A stretch of 64,000 nt of DNA from Phytopythium helicoides. Taxonomy: Eukaryota > Oomycota > Peronosporomycetes > Pythiales > Pythiaceae. The stretch covers positions 602,987 to 666,986 of the forward strand of contig JANFNE010000037.1 of NCBI GenBank assembly GCA_024867545.1, read 5' to 3'. The position numbers were made by a program, and so were the translations under genes. Of the stretch, positions 42,271 through 51,481 are shown piece after piece. Position 1 is the first letter of the stretch, and every line of letters begins with the position of its first letter. The notes beneath the pieces are model-generated. The model searched no databases. It saw nothing but the letters and a program-made list of their open reading frames with translations, and was not told the DNA's origin.

Positions 42271-43338
42271 ATGCTCAAGCCGGCCGTCTACCGCCCGCGC
42301 CGCTTGCTGGGCGAAGCCAGCGACAGTGAGGGCGACACCTCGTCCACAGGCTCGTGGTCGACGCTGGATAGTGACGAGGATGGCGACGATGATCGCGTAG
42401 GCGTGTGGCACTACGCGGTGGCCGTGGGCCGCGCGCTTGGCATCTTCTCGGACTGGGCGGCGGTGCGGCGGCTTACGCGCGGCCACGCGGGCGCGCTGTT
42501 CAAGAAGTTCGCAGACCGAGAGGACGCCGAGCGCTTCCTGCACCTGCGCGGCGTGTACGAGTCGCTGGCGGAGGACGCGGACTGGTACTACGCGGTGGCG
42601 GTCGGCAGGCGCCCGGGCATCTACACGCACTTCTCGGACGCCAAGACGGAGACGAGCGGCTACCCACGCTTCCGCATGAAGAAGTTCGAGCGCTTCTGGC
42701 AGGCGGAGGCGTTCCTCAGCCGCTTCGGCATGGCGCTCATGACGCGCTGCGCGGTCGAGGACGAGCACGGACGACGCCACTGGGTCGCGCGAGAGCACTC
42801 GAGGCGGTCAGAGGATCCCAAGAGCCCCCGCTCGCTCGTCGCCTTCTGCCACGCCAGCGTCCTGCGCAACGGAGGCAACGACCCATGCGCAGCAGCTGCC
42901 TGCATCTTCCCCCACGCGCGCCACCGCGATCTCGTGGGGCCGCTGGTATCGCCGCCATTTGCCAGCAACCGCGCCGAACTGCTGGCCGCCGTCATGGCGC
43001 TCGAATTCGCCAACGAGCAGGACCCCGAGCAGCGCAGGACGCTGTTCGTGTTCACGCACAGCCAGCTGCTGGTGCGCACCATGCGGCGCTGGGTGTGGAT
43101 GTGGAGAGGCAACGGCTGGCTGACGGCCGCGGGTGACCCCATCAAGAACGAGGACGTGATCCAGCGGCTCGTGGACCTGCAGGGTGAGCGAGACGTGCAG
43201 TGGCGCCACGTGCTCGCGCGGCCTCGAGAGGTGCAGACCTGGGAGGCGCATTGGAGCGCGGAGGCTGACCATCAGGCCCACCGCACGGCTCGTGTGAGCG
43301 ACGAGATGCGCCGCAAGGTCGCTCGCATCAGCGAGTAG
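42271..43338 (+). CDS. Viroplasmin/RNase H-like paralog with lost catalytic residues
   Basis: Single exon of 355 aa. Two viroplasmin-type domains lie at about residues 47-95 (WHYAVAVGRALGIFSDW) and 107-155 (WYYAVAVGRRPGIYTHF). A C-terminal RNase HI-like domain follows. Compared with the intact paralog at 22863, the first Asp is His (H194, FCHAS), the third acidic residue is His (H263, FTHS) and the catalytic-loop His is Arg (R317). Glu E236 (NRAEL) and Asp D333 are kept. Two metal ligands are gone, so hybrid cleavage is unlikely; nucleic-acid binding could remain. The frame is clean over its full length, which argues against simple decay. Confidence 0.85.
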   Translation: MLKPAVYRPRRLLGEASDSEGDTSSTGSWSTLDSDEDGDDDRVGVWHYAVAVGRALGIFSDWAAVRRLTRGHAGALFKKFADREDAERFLHLRGVYESLAEDADWYYAVAVGRRPGIYTHFSDAKTETSGYPRFRMKKFERFWQAEAFLSRFGMALMTRCAVEDEHGRRHWVAREHSRRSEDPKSPRSLVAFCHASVLRNGGNDPCAAAACIFPHARHRDLVGPLVSPPFASNRAELLAAVMALEFANEQDPEQRRTLFVFTHSQLLVRTMRRWVWMWRGNGWLTAAGDPIKNEDVIQRLVDLQGERDVQWRHVLARPREVQTWEAHWSAEADHQAHRTARVSDEMRRKVARISE

Positions 43339-43564
43339 CGTGCTGGGATTTTTGAGGGCGCTGCCGCCTCTTTCTGTTGCTACCAACACGTTCCATCTAT
43401 CGCTTGCTGGATCTTCGCGTTGCATGACTCGAAGTGACCACCAGGATCTTCCTGCTTGAAACAAGAAGACGGGCCCGTGGCACGCGGTTCTCCGTTGGTG
43501 TCACTCGAACTTTTCCTCCCAGGCCCACTGGTCGTCGCTCCAATCTATTGTTCTTGCGGTTGCG

Positions 43565-45108
43565 ATGAAGACGCCACGAGCGATCTGTGGAACGCTGCTC
43601 GTCCAGACTCTCGGAGTTTTCTGGTAAGCGATCGATGTGGAGCATGTGGCCGTAATGAGTTCCGTTTAACTCCCCATGCGAGGAGCAGGCGAGCGACGAA
43701 GGTCGAGCTACGATATGTACCAATGGCGGTGAAGGTGGAGAAAGACCACGAGCGACATGTGCTTCTGGTTGCTATGCTGGTCATTGCACAAGGTCGCTTC
43801 ACGCAGAGTAGCATGCTAGGTCGTCGCTCTAGAGAAGGCGCCGCCGTTCTTCCACTCCAGCGGAATGGTGTCTCGCTGCGGCTTGTGACAGAATCGAAGG
43901 CAACTACATCGCCATTCACGTTTTCTCTTGAATGGGTGCGGTCCGCAACTGATCGTGAACCGGAGGCGACGACACAAATCTCATTCCGAGCAGAGAACGC
44001 GTGCGAGTACGCCCGGTGGAAGCAGAGCCTTGGTGTCGCAATTGCCATGCCATTGGTTGGCATCAAGCTACCAGCTCACAAAGCGTCAATGACTCTAGCT
44101 ATCGCTGTCGACACCTTAGACTGCGAGCCAGAGAAGACCGATGAAGACGAACGTCGATCCCCGCAGCTGATTGACGAGTTGATTCAGCGTGCAGACGCTT
44201 CCGTACTCAACCAGACAGATGCACTCGCCACCCGAGTGATTGGAGACCTCGTAGATGACTTGGAGGACTCTCACAGCGACACCAATGTGTCATTGGTGTG
44301 CAATGACCACGAGACACTTGAGGAACCAGACGACTCCGACGCTGAAAGTAACCAAGGCTATGATAGCGTTCACGCGCTGCAATCTGACGATTCAGATACC
44401 TTTGTCTCCGAGCGGGGCATGACGTCTGCGGTTGCGGCCGACCCTGGTCACGCTCAAGACCAACTCAGCAAAGTTGGCCCAGTCTATCTGAAGACCCCAA
44501 CTGCACTGCCAACCTTGAGAACCGCCAACAAGTTGTTCCCACTGGACCCAGCGACTCCAGCAGGTATTACGACCCGTGTGAATAACGCGGATACAGCCAA
44601 GGAATCGACCATGCAGTGCGTCCAGGAGCAGTCAGCGAAGTTTGCTGAAGATGATGACACAATTCCGACTGCCAGCATCTGCGTTGAAGCCATCGTCAAG
44701 CACTTTGAGGTGTGTTCATGGCCGTCAAGCAAGTTTCCTGGCGACTACACTACTCCCACTCGAGATTTGCGTCGACAACTTTCCCTGACTGTCTCGCACC
44801 ATGCTAAACGGCATTGCAAGAGCGCAAACTCGATGCCAAACACCTTGACCTCGAATTTGTTTGACAAATCCGACGGATATTCATGGTGTGTAGCTCCACC
44901 TTCGCTTCTGCAACGTGAGCGATGCGAGCGGATCCGCAAAGCCAACAATGAGGTGGAACGTCGAGTTCGAGCACTTGTGAAGACCCAGCCACTTGAAGAG
45001 GTGGCAGAGCCTTGCTGCTGGCCCGCACTGCTTCCACGGCTGATAGTCAACCCGTTGAGTCCCCCGCCGTCGTTACGATCTACTTTCGATGAGTTTTGCT
45101 GCCTTTAG
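43565..45108 (+). CDS. PH-like domain protein, hypothetical
   Basis: Exons 43565-43623 and 43689-45108 total 1479 nt (492 aa). The 65-nt intron (GTAAGC...GAGCAG) restores a smooth N-terminus, MKTPRAICGTLLVQTLGVFW, then RATKVELRYV. The first ~160 residues look like a degenerate pleckstrin-homology fold, ending with a helix of the type ENACEYARWKQSLGVAI. The rest is an acidic, Ser/Thr-rich region without known domains. The C-terminus contains a short helix (RCERIRKANNEVERRVRAL) and ends CCL. PH domains usually bind phosphoinositides; that is only inferred. The gene sits between RNase H-like paralogs and has no evident link to them. Confidence 0.55.
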
Positions 45109-45208
45109 AGATGCAACACCCAGAGACTCGCGTCTAGAGGCGTAGTTTTTCGTTGAGTTAGATAAATACACGCACAGCCTTCGTCCTCAGCTTCAAAACG
45201 ATCTTGAT

Positions 45209-46681
45209 TCACTCAGCAAACGCAACTGACGATAACGTCGATGCTCGTGATCGCCTATGGGTCCCCGTTGTCGAGCTTGCCACGCTCGGCAACTTTTGGC
45301 CCTCAGCAAGTCGGCGACGTGCAAGCTGATGTGCAAGTCCAAAGCGCCGAGTCATTTCGCGGTCCGAACTTCCCTGCCAACTTACGTGGCGGTTCTCGCC
45401 TGCTTTCAGGATACGCTGGAGCAGTGCTTTGAGGGGAACGGGTGCGCCATTTCCTTGGCGCCAGTCTCGGTCCACCCAAATGGGCACACGGTTTGTCATC
45501 ATGTTGACCAGCTCGATGTGGTCGGTGTAGATGAGCAATGGGTGCTCGCCCTTTGGGTCGTCGCGGTTTACTCGCTCGAGAGCATGAAGCGCCGCAAGAA
45601 GAATCGCGCATTCTCGAGTCCGTGGCTGGTCAAACAGCTCGTCGATTGTGTTCCACGTCTCCTTTGCGGGGAAGATGCAGGCGAAGCCAATACGCTGAGC
45701 CCCAACACCACCACCAGCAACGCTGAGGGTATCAGCATCACGAACAGCAACGCAATCCGCGACGCAAATGGCATCGTATCGAGCCAGCTCACTGCAACTT
45801 CGCCCAAGCTCAACACCATTCGCAACGACGGCTATTGTACCTGATGAAGCCCACGCACGAGCTGCTTGTGTTGCTGCTTCACGTGCCACTCCGCGCCACG
45901 TCGCCTCCCAGTTTGCTTGACTTGACGACGATACCGACGACGACGACGAAGAAGAACTAGACGAGCTCAATGGAGCCACTAGTCGCCAGATCACTTCTCG
46001 CTTGCCGATCTCTTCCAGCAGGCAGCTCAAGATGTCGCGGTTACCGACAGTCACGAGTTCTGGCTCAACCTGGTCGCTGCGACTACCAACACTTCCGCGC
46101 GTCCGTCGAAGATGCAGTTTTCGCCAGTCATTGCGGAGCCACAGGTGCACGGCTCCCGTCATCGCATGGACGAGGAACCTGCTGCCGGAAAACACGTACA
46201 GCACGCGGGTCTGCGCGGGGTCTTCAATGTTAGCTCGTCTCACAGCCGCCAGCGCGGCGAGGCACTCGGCTCGGTGTCTCGTCGGACTCGGCGTCTCGAG
46301 CACCGCAACCTGGTTCCACCTGTCGCAGTAGGGGAACACGCACGCGTACGCGGCTCTCGGTCGCTTTCCGCCGGCGCCGGAACTCAAGGCTGCTTTCGGG
46401 TGCGCGTTGACCACCGCCGAGTCGCAGAACGCCACGAGCGTCGAGCGCTGGCGCGGGTGCGGCGTCCTGGGCGGCGCGCGGCGCCTCACGTCCGCCACGG
46501 GGTCCACCACGAGCCTGACCGCTTGGCCCTGGTCGCGCACGAACGCCTCGGCCTCGCGGAAGGAGCGGAACTTTTTCATGCGGCCGCCGGGAAAGTACTG
46601 CGTCTCGGCGCGCGCCGCCCGCCAGCTCGAGTAGACGCCCGGCGCGCCGCCATGAGCCACAGCGTAGAACCACCAGGTCAT
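45209..46681 (-). CDS. Viroplasmin domain fused to two degenerate RNase H-like domains
   Basis: Single exon of 490 aa starting MTWWFYAVAHGG. One viroplasmin-type domain (residues 4-50) is followed by a first RNase H-like domain with FCDSA and RHRAEC kept but FSGS (Asp to Gly), WRLVAPL (loop His lost) and WRGVARE (last Asp lost). A poly-Ser linker follows. A second, more diverged RNase H-like copy then appears (RTRECAILLAALHAL, LLIYTDHIELV). The second copy keeps one Glu and one Asp but lacks the first catalytic Asp in a normal context. The tandem pseudo-RNase H layout is unusual. The open frame over 490 codons suggests it is maintained. Confidence 0.8.
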   Translation of the reverse strand: MTWWFYAVAHGGAPGVYSSWRAARAETQYFPGGRMKKFRSFREAEAFVRDQGQAVRLVVDPVADVRRRAPPRTPHPRQRSTLVAFCDSAVVNAHPKAALSSGAGGKRPRAAYACVFPYCDRWNQVAVLETPSPTRHRAECLAALAAVRRANIEDPAQTRVLYVFSGSRFLVHAMTGAVHLWLRNDWRKLHLRRTRGSVGSRSDQVEPELVTVGNRDILSCLLEEIGKREVIWRLVAPLSSSSSSSSSSSVSSSSQANWEATWRGVAREAATQAARAWASSGTIAVVANGVELGRSCSELARYDAICVADCVAVRDADTLSVAGGGVGAQRIGFACIFPAKETWNTIDELFDQPRTRECAILLAALHALERVNRDDPKGEHPLLIYTDHIELVNMMTNRVPIWVDRDWRQGNGAPVPLKALLQRILKAGENRHVSWQGSSDREMTRRFGLAHQLARRRLAEGQKLPSVASSTTGTHRRSRASTLSSVAFAE

Positions 46682-47026
46682 GGAGAGCGCGGAGCAGGCG
46701 GCAGGAGCGGAAGTGGAGGCGGCGAGGAGCTGCGGCGGCCTTTCTGGCTGCTAGTGATGGCTGACGGCGGACGCAATGGCGCGAAAGAAAAAAGCAACAG
46801 GACCATCACTCCGCAGGATCGGAGGATTGGATTCTGGCCAATGGGAGCGCGTTTTGGAGGAGGGGAGTGACGTCATTTGCGGAAATAAAATTTGTCAAAC
46901 AGCGTTTTGACCAATAGTGGAGTGCTAAGCAGCTACTTCAACAGAGACACGCAGGAGTGAGGTTGATTTTTGGACGAAATGCAAGGCGCACACGTGGCCG
47001 ACTTGGTCGTCACAACGAGCTCAAAC
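46682..47026. other. Intergenic region upstream of tandem RNase H-like gene
   Basis: 345 bp between the start of the 45209-46681 gene and the stop of the 47027-47926 gene, both minus strand. It contains CCAAT-type words (GGCCAATGGGAG near 46837, GACCAATAG near 46909) that may belong to the promoter of the 46681 start. Nothing else is supported. Confidence 0.45.
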
Positions 47027-47926
47027 TCAGGCTGCGGCTGGAGGACGAGAGGCTGCGAGCACTCTTTGAGCCAGACCTCGAGCTTTCTTCTCGGCAAAGT
47101 CACGCCAGTATCCTTCCCAGGTGTTGCAGGGAGTCTCTCTGCTGATGTGGTGCCACTCCACACTCCTCTCGCCTCTTGCTGAAAGCAGCCGTTCGATCAC
47201 GTCTTGGTTCTCGACTGGTCCTCCGTTAGACTTTCGCCACCCATTGCGAATCCATTTGTCCACCCACTCTGTCATGGTGTCCACAAGAAGCTTAGAACTT
47301 GTGTACACGATCAGCGGCTTCTGTTGCTCCTGATCTGACTCGTTCGCGCGCTCCAGTGCGTCTACCGCAGCCAGATATTCGGCACGGTTGTTAGTCGTTG
47401 CTTCTTCCAGCCATTGGACTGCATCGAGGTTGTGGTGATAGGGGAAAATGCACGCAATTACCCCCTTGGCTTCTGGAATGGTCGTATTCCCGGGTAGGCT
47501 TCCATCGCAGAAAACGACAAACTTGTCCTCGATTCCAGGTGGACCCTCTAAGGCTTGGCCGTCCAAGCCCTCGAACTTCGCGCCATCGACATCCAAGCCC
47601 TCGTTCACGCTCCCAATGTTCAAGTCACCGAGGGTCCCAATCAGGTCGTCCACATCACTCGAAGGTTGAGCGGAGTTGTTCGCAGCTCTCTCCGTAGCAC
47701 CAGTTGCTGATGCAATAGCGTCGGATTGAGGAGTATTGGAGACATAACGAATGCTGGGGTCCCCGTGTTCACGAACGAAGGCGACAGCTTCTTCACGAGT
47801 TTGGAACCCTTTGTAGTGTGCGCCGGGAAACCCATCGACCTGCACTTTGGTTTCATCCCACGACTCGTAAACACCTGGAGACTTTCCTCTCGCCACCGCG
47901 TAATAGTTCGGCTTCTTCTTAGCCAT
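47027..47926 (-). CDS. Viroplasmin/RNase H-like paralog, partly degenerate
   Basis: Single exon of 299 aa starting MAKKKPNYYAVARGK. One viroplasmin domain (YYAVARGKSPGVYESW...) is followed by an acidic linker and an RNase H-like domain. FCDGS and NNRAEY are intact, but the third acidic residue is Ser (YTSSKLL), the loop His is absent (WHHISRET) and the last Asp is Glu (RDFAEKKA). Two of four metal ligands remain. It is closest in layout to the intact gene at 22863 but shorter, with one N-domain instead of three. Probably an inactive or altered nuclease that can still bind RNA-DNA hybrids through the N-domain (inference). Confidence 0.85.
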   Translation of the reverse strand: MAKKKPNYYAVARGKSPGVYESWDETKVQVDGFPGAHYKGFQTREEAVAFVREHGDPSIRYVSNTPQSDAIASATGATERAANNSAQPSSDVDDLIGTLGDLNIGSVNEGLDVDGAKFEGLDGQALEGPPGIEDKFVVFCDGSLPGNTTIPEAKGVIACIFPYHHNLDAVQWLEEATTNNRAEYLAAVDALERANESDQEQQKPLIVYTSSKLLVDTMTEWVDKWIRNGWRKSNGGPVENQDVIERLLSARGERSVEWHHISRETPCNTWEGYWRDFAEKKARGLAQRVLAASRPPAAA

Positions 47927-48173
47927 TGTGCCTGGACGCGGTAGCTTTCACTCGACACTCTTGACTTCCGCTCGACTCGGCACTTCTGTGAATGAGCCAC
48001 CGTCGAGTAGCACGGTAGAACTGTCCGCCCAGTTGCTCTCTACAGGTAGAAGGCAGCTCCGTCTTTCGGACCGCCACGTCAAGGTGACTTCCCGCTTCAA
48101 CATACCACGTCAACGTGGACACTCACAGCACATTACAGCACTTTCTCCATATACATTCAAAGCAAATCCGCGT

Positions 48174-49091
48174 TCACTCCCTGCTCCCTTCCTCGCTGCC
48201 CACTACGGCACTTACCACCGACGTCCAATCTCCGATCGCCAGCCCTTCAGCAGCTTCGAACCCGTTTGTACACAACTCAAAGTCTCGTAGCGTACTCTGG
48301 ATCTCCTCTTGAGAGCTCATCACAAACGGACCATACTGGAACACGGGCTCCTCAAGTGGCTGACCAGAAATCACGATCAACTCCAGCGGCTGACGACAAG
48401 GAGCTGCACTCAGAGCCACACCGTCTCCATCTCGATCCATGATGAACGCCTCGTGCGGCTCAATCGACTTGTCACCAAACGATCCGCTTCCAGAAATACC
48501 GTACACGAACACGTTGTGGCTCGCTGGCAGCGCGTACTCGAGCTTGGCTCCTGGTTGCAGGATGAAGTGAACGTACGTGACGGGGGCCTCAGTCTGGATG
48601 GGTCCCGACTTGCCAAACACCTCGCCAGCGAATACGATGGCCTCGATGGACTTGTCGTCGTTGAAGGCGTGCGGCACCTGTTCACGCTTGATCTCCTGGT
48701 ACCGCGGGGTGATCAGCTTCTTGTCCTTTGGCAGGTTCACCCACAGCTGCAGTCCGTGCGCACGCTCCGCACTCGCAGGCATCTCAGCGTGCATGATGCC
48801 TCTTCCTGGGGTCATCCATTGTAGATCGCCAGCTCTGAGCTCGCCCTTGTTGTCCATGAAGTCCTCGTGGCGCATGTGGCCCTGGGACGACGGCAGCACG
48901 TACGTGACCGTCTCGAAACCGCGGTGCGGGTGGTCGGTGAATCCGCCGGGCAACCCGACGACGAACTCATCTATCCCGATGAACGGGTCCAGGCCACCTG
49001 CCTCGGCCAAGTTCGTCGGTCGGTTCACTAACGCGCCGAAGCCTCGTGTTGGCGACACAAAGCTCTTGGCGCTCGATCGCGACTTGAACAT
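48174..49091 (-). CDS. Pirin (cupin) 2
   Basis: Single exon of 305 aa from the first ATG (MFKSRSSAKSF); the frame extends upstream without an ATG. It is nearly identical to pirin 1 (38866-39762) from the metal-binding segment DHPHRGFETVTYVL to about EEPVFQYGPFVMSS. The first ~45 residues and the last ~25 differ. The metal-binding His and Glu residues are kept. Strong identity in the core with divergent ends suggests either recent duplication or gene conversion between inverted copies. Confidence 0.92.
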   Translation of the reverse strand: MFKSRSSAKSFVSPTRGFGALVNRPTNLAEAGGLDPFIGIDEFVVGLPGGFTDHPHRGFETVTYVLPSSQGHMRHEDFMDNKGELRAGDLQWMTPGRGIMHAEMPASAERAHGLQLWVNLPKDKKLITPRYQEIKREQVPHAFNDDKSIEAIVFAGEVFGKSGPIQTEAPVTYVHFILQPGAKLEYALPASHNVFVYGISGSGSFGDKSIEPHEAFIMDRDGDGVALSAAPCRQPLELIVISGQPLEEPVFQYGPFVMSSQEEIQSTLRDFELCTNGFEAAEGLAIGDWTSVVSAVVGSEEGSRE

Positions 49092-49478
49092 TGCGGTGGT
49101 GGAATGGCACGAGTGCTTCACGTTCGATGGGGGCTTGTGCAGGGTTAGGAAGGATGCAGAATGAACAAAGCTGGCGAGCTCCGAGGCTGCATCAATTGTG
49201 CGACTTCAAGTGCGTGTACTTGACGTGATCAGAGGCAGATAAACAAATCAAATCAAAGAGGCATCGCTGTGAGGGTTATACTTCATTTTTGTATGCAACA
49301 CGCCATGAGTGGCACGTCGCTCGATTACTACTATTTCATTGGCTGATATAGATTCGTAATCTTACTTTTAACGAATCAAACAACGCAACGGACATAATTA
49401 TCAATTCGTTCAGCTAGGACGGTATACACCTACACCAAAGCCCTCAACCCGCGAAAGGAAACCTCGCAAACCAAAGCG

Positions 49479-50050
49479 ATGGCGGCGACGAGTCGCCACG
49501 GAAATGTACGTGGCTGCAGCTCTCTGGTGACGGCTCTGGCGCCGATTGCAGAGTGGTAGAGCGCCTCTCCTCGCGATTGCGCGTCTTTTGGTGCCGGTCC
49601 GAGCGCGGGAGGCGCTCTACTCGCTCCGCTGTCGCCCTGTAAACGCCGGCATTGTGGTGCCAAACTAACGCCGCGCCGTGGTGACCATGATCGACGCAGG
49701 CGCGGCTGCCGCCCGAGGTGAACCGCATCCTGTACGTGCGCAACCTGCCGTTCAAGATCTCGTCGGAGGAGATGTACGACATCTTCGGCAAGTACGGCGC
49801 TATCCGACAGATCCGGCTGGGTGTCAACAACGACACGCGCGGCACGGCGTTCGTCGTGTACGAGGACATTTACGACGCCAAGAACGCCGTGGACCACCTC
49901 TCGGGATTCAACGTGGGCGGCCGCTACCTCATCGTTCTCTACTACCAGGTGAACCGCATGCAGGGCCGGAAACCTGGCGGCGCGGCCCCCGACTTTGAGA
50001 AGCAGAAGAAGGAGATCCAGGACCTCAAGCAGCAGTACGGTGTCGAGTAG
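49479..50050 (+). CDS. SF3B6: Splicing factor SF3B subunit 6 (p14/SF3b14a)
   Basis: Exons 49479-49505 and 49700-50050 (125 aa). The intron is 194 nt, longer than most in this window, with donor GTACGT. The junction reads MAATSRHGN then [18 protein letters not shown], which restores the conserved [11 protein letters not shown] start of p14. One RRM: RNP2 ILYVRNLPF and RNP1 [11 protein letters not shown], followed by [14 protein letters not shown] and RYLIVLYYQ. The C-terminal helix ends [10 protein letters not shown]. The protein contacts the branch-point adenosine in the U2 snRNP SF3b complex. Length matches orthologs (~125 aa). Confidence 0.93.
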
Positions 50051-50220
50051 AGCCACCTTTTTTGCCTACATGCATGCATCTCTCTCTCTCTTTCAACGCT
50101 TACGAGGCATCACGAGGCACAACGTTCATTTCGCACTCTGTTCAACACGCACGGCTGCTCTACAGTGCCCCTGGAGCCGCTGATTTCCTGGCTGCGCGCA
50201 CGCCTGGATTAGTAGGAGGT

Positions 50221-50976
50221 TTAAACAACGCCGGCCTCGTTCTTGAGCTTGTCGACGAGCTGGTCGACGTCCGACACCTTGATGCCGGCCTTGCGCGCCT
50301 CGGGGTCCTTGACCTCGACGACCTCGATGCGGGGCGTGAGGTCGACGCCGAGCGAGTCGGCAGCCAGCGTCTCAATCTTCTTCTTCTTGGCCTTCATGAT
50401 GTTGGGCAGCGTGGCGTAGCGCGGCTCGTTGAGACGCAGGTCGGCCGTAACGACCGCGGGCAGGCCGAGCTTGATGGTCTCAACGCCGGCGTCCGTCTCG
50501 CGCGTGACCGAGACGTCGCTGCCGTCGACGGCGACCTCCGAGGCGAACGTGCCCTGGCTCCAGTCGAGCAGGCCGGCGAGGATGGGGCCCGTCTGCGCGG
50601 CGTCGGCGTCGATCGACTGCTTGCCGCAGATGACGAGGTCGGGTGACTCCTTGGCCACAATCTCCTTGAGCAGCTTGGCGACGGCGAGCGGCTGCAGCTC
50701 CTGGTCCGTGCGCAGGTCCGTCTCAATGTGGATGCCGCGGTCGGCGCCCATGGCGAGCGCCGTGCGGATGGTCTCCTGGCTCTGCTTGGGACCGATGGAG
50801 ACGGCCACGATCTCCTTGGCCACCTTCTTCTCCTTGAGCCGGATGGCCTCCTCCACGGCGATCTCGCAGAACGGGTTCATGCTCATCTTGACGTTGTTGA
50901 GGTCCACGCCCGTGGGCGTCACGCGCACCTTGACGGCGTAGTCCACTACGCGCTTGACCGGCACCAGCACCTTCAT
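50221..50976 (-). CDS. ETFB: Electron transfer flavoprotein beta subunit
   Basis: Single exon of 251 aa. It starts [19 protein letters not shown] and contains the ETF-beta signatures [16 protein letters not shown], the nucleotide-binding segment [18 protein letters not shown] and [17 protein letters not shown]. With ETF-alpha it carries electrons from mitochondrial acyl-CoA dehydrogenases to ETF-ubiquinone oxidoreductase and binds AMP. Like many ETFB proteins it has no cleavable presequence. Length equals the family norm (~250 aa). Its upstream region is shared divergently with the homoserine acetyltransferase gene. Confidence 0.95.
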   Translation of the reverse strand: MKVLVPVKRVVDYAVKVRVTPTGVDLNNVKMSMNPFCEIAVEEAIRLKEKKVAKEIVAVSIGPKQSQETIRTALAMGADRGIHIETDLRTDQELQPLAVAKLLKEIVAKESPDLVICGKQSIDADAAQTGPILAGLLDWSQGTFASEVAVDGSDVSVTRETDAGVETIKLGLPAVVTADLRLNEPRYATLPNIMKAKKKKIETLAADSLGVDLTPRIEVVEVKDPEARKAGIKVSDVDQLVDKLKNEAGVV

Positions 50977-51481
50977 GTTGACCGACTGTGGGGAGGACGA
51001 GGGGGAGGCTGACGCGGAGCTTGGGGCCCTTGGATCGCGAACGTCGACTGCATATCCCTGCGGCCAGGCGCGTGCTTGAAAGGGGGAGGGGCTCCGTGCG
51101 CGCAGGAGCTATACGGCCGCTTCAACATGTTTTAAACACTTTTGCGCGCTCCCATTCGTTGAAATAGGTGTGTTTTATCCAAAGCGACGCACTACCATTG
51201 GTCTATAACAGTAGATTCCACGGCAGGTTCGCGCGTGTGCCCCACGTGCCCACATCATTTAGCCAGAACGTGAGTGCCAGTCGCACTCCTTCAATGTCAC
51301 TTCCCAACTATAACATTCACATTATGTCTATACTGAAACCAAGTCTTCCTCGCCGCCATGATGCTCCAGCCCCCCCTCTGGCAGCATCACCAACTGCGCA
51401 AGCAGAGTGGCGCCGGTGGAGGAGGAGTGGGGAGAAGCCGCGGCCCCGCACAAGCCAACGCACCGAAGAAGAAGCCGCGCC
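50977..51481. other. Divergent promoter region between ETF-beta and homoserine O-acetyltransferase
   Basis: About 500 bp with no supported gene. The two metabolic genes are transcribed away from each other. Pyrimidine-rich CATT words occur near 51150 and 51290-51325 and could be initiators, but none is a convincing match. Confidence 0.5.
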
